Of a DNA stretch of 9,633 nucleotides, positions 1-7,000 are shown piece by piece. Each line of letters opens with the position of its first letter. The first letter of the stretch is position 1. Below the pieces are notes generated by a model. The model had not been told where the DNA came from and did not search any database. It saw nothing but the letters and a program-made list of their open reading frames with translations. The position numbers were made by a program, and so were the translations under genes. This DNA is from Desulfobacula sp. (GTDB lineage: Bacteria; Desulfobacterota; Desulfobacteria; Desulfobacterales; Desulfobacteraceae). The stretch lies in the NCBI RefSeq assembly GCF_021107415.1, contig NZ_JAIOSW010000068.1, positions 1 to 9,633 on the forward strand. The letters are read 5' to 3'.

Positions 1-1
1 T

Positions 2-1432
2 GGTAAAAGCGATGTCACGGCTTTTTCCCTTTTTTATGCATTTAAACATTTTGGATACAGCTATGAATATCTCGGAACAAAAATACGGGATAAAGAACCC
101 TTTGTTGTGGGCGTATCCTCCTTGTTTACGGCTTATTGTAATGAAGCCTTAAAAACAGCCCAAACCATTAAAAAATTTTATCCGCAGTGTAAAATCGTAT
201 TGGGGGGTCATCATCCTACAATATTTCCTGAAAAAGTACTGGCATGCTCTGCTGTTGATTTTGTGCTGAGAGGTGAAGGGGAAACCAGCATGGCACAGCT
301 TTGTGAGGCGCTAAAGAACGATTCGGATTTAGAACAGATTCCCGGAATTGCCTTTAAAAAAAATGAGTCCATATTTATTTCAAACCCATCCTGGATCAAA
401 GACTTTAACAGCCTTCCAATACCTGCCACAGATCTGATCAATCAAGATTTTTACCAGAGAAAAAACAGAGGCTCCAGTATTATTGTTTCAAGCAGGGGCT
501 GTCCCATGCAGTGTTCATATTGTTCTGTATCTGCCGCATCCTCCTATGCACCGTTCAGGCAGCGTTCCGTTAAAAATGTAATCCTGGAGCTTGAATATCA
601 GACAAAGGATCATGACATTGGATTTATTGATTTTGAAGATGAAAACCTATGTTTAAACAAACAATGGTTTCTTCAACTTTTTTCAAAAATCCAATGCCTG
701 TTTCCAAATAAAGATGTAGAGCTTCGGGCCATGAATGGATTGTATCCTCCGGCACTTGATGAGGAAATCGTCTCATTGATGAAAAACTCGGGTTTTAAAA
801 CCCTCAATCTTTCTTTGGGATCAACATCAAAAGATCAATTAAAAAAATTTAACCGGCGTGATGTGAGAGCTGCTTTTGAAAAGGCTCTTTTACTGGCTGA
901 GAAGTATGATCTTGAATGCGTTTCATATATTATTGCTGCCGCACCCGGCCAGACTGCACAAAGTTCTCTGGATGATCTTTTATACCTGACACAAAAAAGG
1001 ACCCTTGCCGGGCTGTCAATTTTTTATCCGGCACCCGGAAGCCTTGATTATCAGCTCTGCAAGGATAGAAAAATTCTGCCAAAAAGCTTTTGCCTGATGC
1101 GGTCTAGTGCACTTCCATTAAATGATAAAACAACAAGAATACAAGCGGTTACCCTGTTAAGGCTTTCAAGAATCTTAAATTTTATGAAGCACTTGATTGA
1201 TATAGATGGTTACATACCGGAACCAAAACCATTTTCCAACTTTCAAACAAAAACATTTTCCAACAGAGAGGTATTATCAAAAACACTTCTTCAATGGTTT
1301 TTATATGATGGAAAAATCAGAGGCGTCCAGGCAGATGGTAAGATCTATACCCATATAGCCGATAGCGTCCTTACACAGCAGTTTGTTGAAAGGATTAAAA
1401 CCATTTCGATTGCCGGAGTCAGCAGTCTGTAA
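2..1432 (+). CDS. B12-binding-type radical SAM protein, 5' end outside window
   Basis: The reading frame is open from base 2, so the gene starts upstream. A GTG at 107 is internal, because the codons before it (2-106) encode sensible protein leading into VVGVSSLF. The N-terminal part looks like the Rossmann-type cobalamin-binding domain of this superfamily, with the typical strand VLGGHHPT followed by a Pro-Glu-x-x-Leu turn and then RGEGE. The radical SAM core follows, with the 4Fe-4S/SAM motif CPMQCSYC (Cys codons at 500, 512 and 521). Enzymes of this layout use a 5'-deoxyadenosyl radical, often with cobalamin, for methylations, cyclisations or rearrangements in the cytoplasm. The substrate cannot be read from the sequence. 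No partner gene is visible downstream, since the next gene is convergent and overlaps this stop by 14 bp. The class is secure and the specific function unknown. Confidence 0.9.
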   Translation, partial: GKSDVTAFSLFYAFKHFGYSYEYLGTKIRDKEPFVVGVSSLFTAYCNEALKTAQTIKKFYPQCKIVLGGHHPTIFPEKVLACSAVDFVLRGEGETSMAQLCEALKNDSDLEQIPGIAFKKNESIFISNPSWIKDFNSLPIPATDLINQDFYQRKNRGSSIIVSSRGCPMQCSYCSVSAASSYAPFRQRSVKNVILELEYQTKDHDIGFIDFEDENLCLNKQWFLQLFSKIQCLFPNKDVELRAMNGLYPPALDEEIVSLMKNSGFKTLNLSLGSTSKDQLKKFNRRDVRAAFEKALLLAEKYDLECVSYIIAAAPGQTAQSSLDDLLYLTQKRTLAGLSIFYPAPGSLDYQLCKDRKILPKSFCLMRSSALPLNDKTTRIQAVTLLRLSRILNFMKHLIDIDGYIPEPKPFSNFQTKTFSNREVLSKTLLQWFLYDGKIRGVQADGKIYTHIADSVLTQQFVERIKTISIAGVSSL

Positions 1433-2207
1433 GTCCACCAATATACTTTTCCTGTTCCAGAACAATGTGCTCCTTGACATGGGAGCTGATCATCTTTTGT
1501 ACCATCTTTGCAATATCATCGATCTCCATATGCTCAAATATTGAAAAGGGTATTTCATCCATGACTCTGATTTTTATCCGATATTTGCCCTGAAGTTTTA
1601 GAGAATATTTTGGCAGGGCATCCTTGGTATTATTGATCACCAGAGGCAGAATCGGTTTCTTCGTTTTTTTGGCAAGAATAAACGCACCCGGCTTAAAGGG
1701 TTTTACAATTCCTGTTTTTGACCGGGTTCCTTCCGGGAACAGCATGATGGAAATATTTTGTTTTAAAAGTTGTTCACACTGATCCATCATCTGCCGAATA
1801 CTCTCCTTATTACCTCTTTTGAGTTTTACATGCCCGTTTAATACCATGTTCCACCCAATAAACGGCAGTTTAAACACTTCCGCCTTAGAAATCCACCTGA
1901 AGGGGAAAAAAAGACGATAAGCCATAAGGATATCAAGCTGCGACTGATGGTTTGATACGATGACATAGCTTTTTTTCATGTCCATCTTTTGCCGGCCTGT
2001 TATTTTTACCGACCATATTGGCACACACCAGATATATAGACAAGCCCAGAAAGATGTAAATAGATTCAATAAAATAAGCCGCTTATCAAAAAATTGAGTC
2101 AGCAATCGAATAAAGCAGGCAATGGGGAACATTATAACCGAACTTAAGCCCACAAATGCAATATAGGCATATGAAAAAAAGACAATTCCAAAGCTTTTAA
2201 AGCTCAT
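1419..2207 (-). CDS. plsC: 1-acyl-sn-glycerol-3-phosphate acyltransferase (PlsC family)
   Basis: The protein has 262 residues, normal for the LPLAT/PlsC family. It probably transfers an acyl chain to lysophosphatidic acid, making phosphatidic acid for membrane phospholipids at the inner membrane. The HX4D catalytic motif is at residues 87-92 (NHQSQLD region). Block II is around 104-119 (WISKAEVFKLPFIGW), block III is FPEGTRS at 157-163, and a block IV-like PILPLVI follows. Residues 7-33 and about 44-66 are hydrophobic and should anchor it in the membrane. The ATG at 2207 lies inside the end of map (11-bp overlap), suggesting coupled translation as the last gene of the cluster. The 3' end overlaps the convergent radical SAM gene. 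Substrate is inferred from the family; another lysophospholipid acceptor is possible. Confidence 0.9.
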   Translation of the reverse strand: MSFKSFGIVFFSYAYIAFVGLSSVIMFPIACFIRLLTQFFDKRLILLNLFTSFWACLYIWCVPIWSVKITGRQKMDMKKSYVIVSNHQSQLDILMAYRLFFPFRWISKAEVFKLPFIGWNMVLNGHVKLKRGNKESIRQMMDQCEQLLKQNISIMLFPEGTRSKTGIVKPFKPGAFILAKKTKKPILPLVINNTKDALPKYSLKLQGKYRIKIRVMDEIPFSIFEHMEIDDIAKMVQKMISSHVKEHIVLEQEKYIGGLTDC

Positions 2208-3078
2208 AGGGCGTCAGACTTTCCCACCCGATTTCAGTTACCAGCAGGGTCTGCTCAAACTGTGCAGATAAAGACCCGTCATTTGTGACGGCTGTCCATC
2301 TGTCTTCAAGCACATGAAGCTCTTTTTTCCCCAGATTAACCATGGGTTCAATGGTGAATACCATACCCGGGACAAGGCAGATACCTTTCCCCCTGGTTCC
2401 AAAATGGAGAATCTGGGGCTGTTCATGGAAATCAATGCCGACACCATGGCCGATAAACTCCCGAACCACGGAACAGCCGCAAGACTCTGCATAACTTTGA
2501 ATGGCATAACCGATATCACCCAATGTTGCACCGGGAGCGATTTCCTGGATCCCTCTTTTTAAGGATTCGGCAGCCACACTGACGATTCTCTTTCCTTGTT
2601 CAGTAGGAGTTCCCACAAAAAAGGTTTTGCTGGCATCTGCATAATAACCGTCAAGTATGGGTGTGATATCCACATTGACAATGTCGCCATCTTTTAAAAC
2701 ACGATCGCCGGGTATGCCGTGACAGATGACGTCATTGACCGAGACACAGACACTTTTAGGAAAGCCCCTGTAATTTAAGGGTGCCGGAATCGCCCCGGCC
2801 TTAATGGTTTCTTCATGAACAAGGGTATTGATATCTTCTGTTTTGAGCCCGGGTCTGATCATTTTTTCAACCTGGTTGAGAATTGACATTAAAAGTTCCC
2901 CGCATTTTCTAATGCCATCGATCTGGTAAGGTTCTTTTAGATTGATATCATATCTTCTTTTGTACTCTTCCTTGATACTGACTTCCATTTTTTTGTTTCG
3001 ACAACAGTTTTTATATTTTTTCCCGCTTCCACATGGACAGAGGGAATTTTGTCCAATCTTTACAGCTTTTTTTTTCAT
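2197..3078 (-). CDS. map: Type I methionine aminopeptidase with N-terminal SEC-C motif
   Basis: This enzyme removes the initiator methionine from nascent proteins in the cytoplasm. All five metal ligands of the family are present: Asp137, Asp148, His211, Glu244 and Glu275. The catalytic histidines His120 and His218 are also present. Their spacing matches that recalled for the E. coli enzyme with a constant offset of 40 residues. The extra 40 residues are an N-terminal extension holding a SEC-C zinc motif, CPCGSGKKYKNCC (Cys14, 16, 25, 26). The same motif occurs at the SecA C-terminus and may help ribosome or partner binding. Length is 293 residues. The ATG at 3078 lies 6 bp after the miaB stop, with only a modest GAGAG-like ribosome site, and the stop overlaps the plsC start. 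Identification is very secure; the role of the extension is inference. Confidence 0.97.
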   Translation of the reverse strand: MKKKAVKIGQNSLCPCGSGKKYKNCCRNKKMEVSIKEEYKRRYDINLKEPYQIDGIRKCGELLMSILNQVEKMIRPGLKTEDINTLVHEETIKAGAIPAPLNYRGFPKSVCVSVNDVICHGIPGDRVLKDGDIVNVDITPILDGYYADASKTFFVGTPTEQGKRIVSVAAESLKRGIQEIAPGATLGDIGYAIQSYAESCGCSVVREFIGHGVGIDFHEQPQILHFGTRGKGICLVPGMVFTIEPMVNLGKKELHVLEDRWTAVTNDGSLSAQFEQTLLVTEIGWESLTPYEL

Positions 3079-3084
3079 TTGCTC

Positions 3085-4470
3085 TCAAGCTCCCACAGGA
3101 TGACCCCACAATGAATGGGGATATGCATTTTCAATTCTAATCTTGATAATATCGCCTATATTGACATGTTCGGATGGAAAATGCACGATTTTATTGGACT
3201 CACTCCTGCCTGCCATTTGTACTAAATTTTTCCGGTGTTCCAAATTTTTCAGGGTTTGCTCAAATCCATCCCGTTTTTTTTGGCTTTTACCTTCAACAAG
3301 GACTTCTAATGTCTTTCCCACCAGTTCTTTGTTCTTTTTTTGGGTATAATGTTCCTGTAATTCTAGGAGATTATTTAACCTTTCACGTTTTTGTTTCTCA
3401 TCAATCTGCTCGGAAAACTTTGCTGCAGGCGCGGATGACCGATCAGAATATGCAAAAGCATATATGGAATCAAATTGGATTTCACGTAAAAGGTTCATGG
3501 TATCATTAAAATCTTCCCGGGTTTCCGATGGAAACCCTACAATGATATCCGTTGAAAGCGCAACATCAGGGCATTCGCGTTTTAAAGCCTTAATCCGGAA
3601 TATGTATTTTTCCCGGGTATATCCTCTGTTCATCTTTTTAAGAATTTTATTTGATCCGGACTGTACCGGCAAGTGAAGATGGTTGCAGACTTTATCAAGC
3701 TCCTGGATAGCAAAAATCAAATTTATGGAAAGATCCTTTGGATGAGAAGTGGCAAATCGTATTCGATGGATTCCATTTATTTTATTGATCTTAGTCAAAA
3801 GTTGTACAAATGAAATTTGACCTTCTTTTTGTCCGTATGAATTTACGTTTTGCCCTAAAAGGGTTACCTCCTTGACACCGGACCGAGCCAGCAAAGAGAT
3901 CTCTTCTACAATGCTTTCCGGTGACCGGCTTCTTTCTCTGCCACGGACATAGGGCACCACGCAATAGGTGCAATAATTATCACACCCCTGCATAATGGTA
4001 ACAAATCTGGAAATTTTATTTTCATCAAAAAAAGATGTGTCTGATATATCCGGCAGGGCTTCATAAATCATCCGGGAGTCTTTAGTGTCCACCACTCTTT
4101 GTTTACCGGACTTTACGGCATCAATAGCCTGACCAAACCTTGAAAATGCCTGGGTACCCAGAACAATATCAAGATGCGGAATCCGTGAAAATGCTTTTTC
4201 CCCCTCCTGCTGGGCCACACACCCTGCCATGACCGTGATCAGATGAGGTTTCCTTTTTTTAATTTTGGCAAACCTTCCCAGAAAACTAAATGCTTTTTCT
4301 TCTGCCTTGTGCCGGATCGAACAGGTATTACAGACCACAATGTCGGCTTTGTCCATATCATCGGTTTTTTCAAACCCGTAAGAATTCAATATTGCAGCCA
4401 GTTTCTCAGAATCATATACATTCATCTGACAGCCAATGGTATATATATATGCATATCCTTTATACTTCAT
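3085..4470 (-). CDS. miaB: tRNA-2-methylthio-N6-dimethylallyladenosine synthase
   Basis: MiaB is a cytoplasmic radical SAM methylthiotransferase that converts i6A37 to ms2i6A37 in tRNAs reading UNN codons. The 461-residue length is typical. The N-terminal UPF0004 domain carries the three auxiliary-cluster cysteines Cys14 (GCQMNVYDSE), Cys50 (NTCSIR) and Cys84 (AGCVAQ). The radical SAM cluster motif CDNYCTYC gives Cys163, 167 and 170, followed by VPYVRGRERSRSPE. The conserved LHLPVQSGS stretch comes next, and a C-terminal TRAM RNA-binding domain covers about residues 385-455. The GCQMN-DSE signature favours MiaB over RimO or MtaB. The ATG overlaps the end of the DUF4911 gene by 11 bp. An AAGGA about 11 bases upstream is a plausible ribosome site. 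A 6-bp gap leads to map. Confidence 0.97.
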   Translation of the reverse strand: MKYKGYAYIYTIGCQMNVYDSEKLAAILNSYGFEKTDDMDKADIVVCNTCSIRHKAEEKAFSFLGRFAKIKKRKPHLITVMAGCVAQQEGEKAFSRIPHLDIVLGTQAFSRFGQAIDAVKSGKQRVVDTKDSRMIYEALPDISDTSFFDENKISRFVTIMQGCDNYCTYCVVPYVRGRERSRSPESIVEEISLLARSGVKEVTLLGQNVNSYGQKEGQISFVQLLTKINKINGIHRIRFATSHPKDLSINLIFAIQELDKVCNHLHLPVQSGSNKILKKMNRGYTREKYIFRIKALKRECPDVALSTDIIVGFPSETREDFNDTMNLLREIQFDSIYAFAYSDRSSAPAAKFSEQIDEKQKRERLNNLLELQEHYTQKKNKELVGKTLEVLVEGKSQKKRDGFEQTLKNLEHRKNLVQMAGRSESNKIVHFPSEHVNIGDIIKIRIENAYPHSLWGHPVGA

Positions 4471-4669
4471 TAAACATAAAATCCTTTTTTAACTCTTCAA
4501 CAATCATTTGGGCTGATTCCATTCGATCCGGTGCTATTGCAAGCCGTATATGACCGTTTTTAGCATCCAGGGTTGTTGCCACGGCCACACCTTCATAGGC
4601 CTCAAAAATAAACCGGATAAATCCAATCCTGGTTTTATCAACCCTGTATTCCTTATAAACCGTTTTCAT
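4460..4669 (-). CDS. DUF4911 family small protein
   Basis: This is a 69-residue cytoplasmic protein without signal peptide, membrane segment or cysteines. Its pattern is a Tyr-Arg-Val-Asp start, FIRFIFEAYEG, VATTLDAKNGHIRLAIAP and a C-terminal helix with MIVEELKK. This fits the DUF4911 family as I recall it, a short beta-alpha-beta-beta-type domain of unknown function, often found beside miaB in deltaproteobacteria. The start overlaps the kinase stop by 17 bp and the end overlaps the miaB start by 11 bp, so it is wedged between the two and probably translated by coupling. The ribosome site is weak (GGAA before ATATATG), which fits coupling. A role linked to MiaB or tRNA modification is inference from position only. 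Confidence 0.85.
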   Translation of the reverse strand: MKTVYKEYRVDKTRIGFIRFIFEAYEGVAVATTLDAKNGHIRLAIAPDRMESAQMIVEELKKDFMFNEV

Positions 4670-6803
4670 ATATTTCCAGCAACCTGTTTATGCTGTTCAC
4701 ATAATCTTTGTTTTGACAGGGCTTTGACAAATGATCGATATTAATATCTTTTTGTTTCAGGTCTTTTACGGATTCTAAAAACTCTATGTTCCCTGAAACA
4801 AACAGTATGGGAATATTTTTATTTGTTTTGCGAATATGATGATATATATCCATCCCCGTAATTTTCCCCAAAAGAATATAATCCAAGCTTACAAAATCAT
4901 ATTCATTTCTTCCAAACAGATCCATTGCAACCTGCCCGGTACTTGCAATATCAACCTTGTGGCTACAGGGTTCCTGTGTTAATATCCTGTATTGTACATC
5001 TGAAATTGCCGGTTCATCCTCCACAAGAAGAATATATTTATCAAAATGTATTGTTTCTTCTCGAATTTTTATTTTTTCTTCACTTGTTAATTCTTTTTTA
5101 ATAACAGGCATACTTATAATAAATTTTGTACCTGAACCGAATTGTGACTCAATAGAAATATTACCCTTGTGCTGTTCTATATATTTTTTTACATTGGACA
5201 TCCCATAACCAGTGCCTTTAATATCGGGTTTATATAAACCGGCTATATCCTTACTTCCTTTTAAAGTGAAAGAAGGTTCATAAATCTTCTTAAGGTGCTC
5301 TTTAAGAATTCCACACCCGTTATCCTCAATTTCAAAACAAATATTATCGGCAACGCAATATGACCGCATGGTAATTTGGGGATTTTTAACCATACTAACG
5401 GCATGGATTGAATTTTGCACAAGATTTACCAGAGCATGTTCGATCATTCCGGAATCAGCAAGCAGGTCCGGCATTCCTGTTTTATTTTCCTTTATCAGTT
5501 CAATTCCTTCCAGGTCTTTTCTTAACAGACTTAGAACCAGATCTATTTTTTCATTAATCTTGAAAAATTCCTGCTTTGGTTCCTGGTCCCTGGCAAAGGC
5601 AACCAGATTTTTAGTTAAATTTTTTCCCCGTATGGTTTGTTTAAAAATCAACTCCAGAGCTTTTTTTGTTTTTGGTTCTTTGGTTTCTATAAGTGCGAGC
5701 TGGGAGTTACCCATAATAACACCCAAAACATTATTAAAATCATGGGCCATTTTTCCTGCTATCTGCCCGACCAATGCCAATTTTTCATGTTCACCTGAAA
5801 CTTTCTGAGCTTTTATTTTTTCTTCTTCTGCCTTCTTGCGGTCGGTAATATTATGGGCAACGACCCGTGCTCCTTTTAATTTTCCATTTTCATAAATAAA
5901 ATCATTACTCAAAAGAACATTTAATGTTTGACCATCTTTTTTTATAATATTATGTTCAACATTGTGGATCAGCTTTTCTCCTTCAGACAGTTTTTCAAGT
6001 CTTTGAATATATAAATTTTTACTGTTTTCTGTTAAAAGATCCGGGGGATGCATGGATAAAAATTCTTTTTCTGAATAACCCGTATATCTGCACATGATAT
6101 CATTCACGTTAACGAATCTGAATTTTTCAAAATCAATCTCGTAAATTCCCGCAGGAGCATTTTTAAAAAGATGTCTATATTTTTTTTCACTCTCCAAAAG
6201 CGCCTCTTCTGATTGGATACGCATCCTTAAACCAATTAATATCTGTCCAAAAAATTTAATTAACTCAATTTCCATGCTCGTGTAGACATGCTTTCTTTTT
6301 GTTGAATCGAAACCAGTAAACCCAACAAGCCTGTCTTCATGAAACATAGGCACGGTAATGAGGCTTTTTATCTGTTGCTGTTCAAGGATATCCCTTAAAT
6401 CACCCGAAGGAAGAGCTGACACATCATAAATAGTGACCGGATCACCTTTGAGATGTGATTCTACCAAGTCGGGAGCAGCATCCAGCGGGCTGCTTTTTAA
6501 ATTATCGATTTGAGGCTCTATACCCTTGTTGCACCATTCATAAATATTTACTGCAATGTTTTTTTCAAAATCATAATTAAAAACATAAGCACGATCCGCA
6601 GAAACAAATTCTCCTATCTCTCCTAATGCTGCATTAACAGCATCTTTCACATCCTCCAATGGAACATTGATATATTGGGATGAAATATTCATCAGAATTT
6701 TATGCATCTGGGTTTGATACCATAAATCCTCTTCTACTTGTTTCTTATTCTTCAATCTTTTATTCAAAGATTCAGCCTGAATATTTGATTTATCTTTCAA
6801 CAT
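4653..6803 (-). CDS. Soluble hybrid sensor histidine kinase (GAF-PAS-HisKA-HATPase-REC)
   Basis: The protein has 716 residues and no transmembrane segment, so it should sense a cytoplasmic signal. Domains in order: a short charged coiled coil (1-30); a GAF domain (about 35-200); a PAS domain (about 208-325) ending in the usual NITDRKKAEEE linker; a dimerisation/phosphoacceptor helix with HDFNN, the phosphoacceptor being His354; an HATPase domain with an N-box (LVNLVQNSIHAV), DNGCGI and GTGYGMSNVKKY; and a C-terminal receiver. The receiver has the acidic pair Glu595/Asp596, phosphoacceptor Asp641 and conserved Lys694, so it looks active. The stretch after Asp641 (YILLGKITG) lacks the proline usually found there. 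No separate response regulator gene lies in the window, so the target is unknown. The ATG has an AGGTG ribosome site 4 bases upstream. The gene heads the cluster leading into DUF4911 and miaB. Confidence 0.93.
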   Translation of the reverse strand: MLKDKSNIQAESLNKRLKNKKQVEEDLWYQTQMHKILMNISSQYINVPLEDVKDAVNAALGEIGEFVSADRAYVFNYDFEKNIAVNIYEWCNKGIEPQIDNLKSSPLDAAPDLVESHLKGDPVTIYDVSALPSGDLRDILEQQQIKSLITVPMFHEDRLVGFTGFDSTKRKHVYTSMEIELIKFFGQILIGLRMRIQSEEALLESEKKYRHLFKNAPAGIYEIDFEKFRFVNVNDIMCRYTGYSEKEFLSMHPPDLLTENSKNLYIQRLEKLSEGEKLIHNVEHNIIKKDGQTLNVLLSNDFIYENGKLKGARVVAHNITDRKKAEEEKIKAQKVSGEHEKLALVGQIAGKMAHDFNNVLGVIMGNSQLALIETKEPKTKKALELIFKQTIRGKNLTKNLVAFARDQEPKQEFFKINEKIDLVLSLLRKDLEGIELIKENKTGMPDLLADSGMIEHALVNLVQNSIHAVSMVKNPQITMRSYCVADNICFEIEDNGCGILKEHLKKIYEPSFTLKGSKDIAGLYKPDIKGTGYGMSNVKKYIEQHKGNISIESQFGSGTKFIISMPVIKKELTSEEKIKIREETIHFDKYILLVEDEPAISDVQYRILTQEPCSHKVDIASTGQVAMDLFGRNEYDFVSLDYILLGKITGMDIYHHIRKTNKNIPILFVSGNIEFLESVKDLKQKDINIDHLSKPCQNKDYVNSINRLLEIYENGL

Positions 6804-6919
6804 GCTGCACCTAAATTTAAATTGATCCTTGGAGCCGATTGATTGCCATATTCCAGGGCTCGCTCTAAACCATCAAAAGCATACGAATGCCATTGATATT
6901 CCAGTTGGTTCAAGAAAAA
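6797..6919 (-). other. Possible 3' remnant of a lost gene upstream of the kinase
   Basis: A 40-codon open frame on the minus strand runs from just after a TGA at 6920-6922 to a TGA at 6797-6799. It overlaps the kinase start in the arrangement ATGTTGA, which is typical of translationally coupled genes. The encoded residues (for example QLEYQWHSYAFDGLERALEY) look protein-like, with an amphipathic helical pattern. There is no ATG, GTG or suitable start, so it is not an intact gene. It may be the tail of a deleted upstream gene, or chance. I do not recognise a family. Confidence 0.25.
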
Positions 6920-6938
6920 TCAGAGTACAATATATTGG

Positions 6939-6953
6939 AATGCAATGCAATGC
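6939..6953. repeat. Three tandem AATGC pentamers
   Basis: AATGC occurs three times in a row, followed by AAATTGAC, directly upstream of the recJ -35 box. It could be a small slippage-prone repeat or part of a protein-binding site. Nothing in the sequence decides between these. Confidence 0.6.
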
Positions 6954-6956
6954 AAA

Positions 6957-6985
6957 TTGACTTTATGATGGTTTGCTTATATAAA
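6957..6985 (+). promoter_or_regulatory. Sigma70-like promoter for recJ
   Basis: TTGACT at 6957-6962 is separated by 17 bp from TATAAA at 6980-6985, close to consensus for both boxes and spacing. Transcription would be expected to begin near 6992, leaving a leader of only about 9 bases before the recJ ATG at 7001. This is a sequence prediction only. Confidence 0.65.
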
Positions 6986-7000
6986 TTCTTCTTAAATTAA

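Noticed and set aside
107..109. GTG as the start of the radical SAM gene
   Set aside because: The frame is open back to base 2 and the codons between encode residues that continue the first strand of the cobalamin-type domain, so the true start is outside the window.
4439..4451. TA-dinucleotide run as a regulatory repeat
   Set aside because: It lies in the first codons of miaB, encoding the normal Tyr-Ile-Tyr residues before the conserved GCQMN motif.
3085..4470. RimO or MtaB instead of MiaB
   Set aside because: The GCQMN-DSE signature and overall motif wording match MiaB.
5368..5808. 146-codon plus-strand open frame inside the kinase gene
   Set aside because: It lies opposite the conserved kinase domains, is rich in Ser and Phe without any family pattern, and is a shadow of the real gene.
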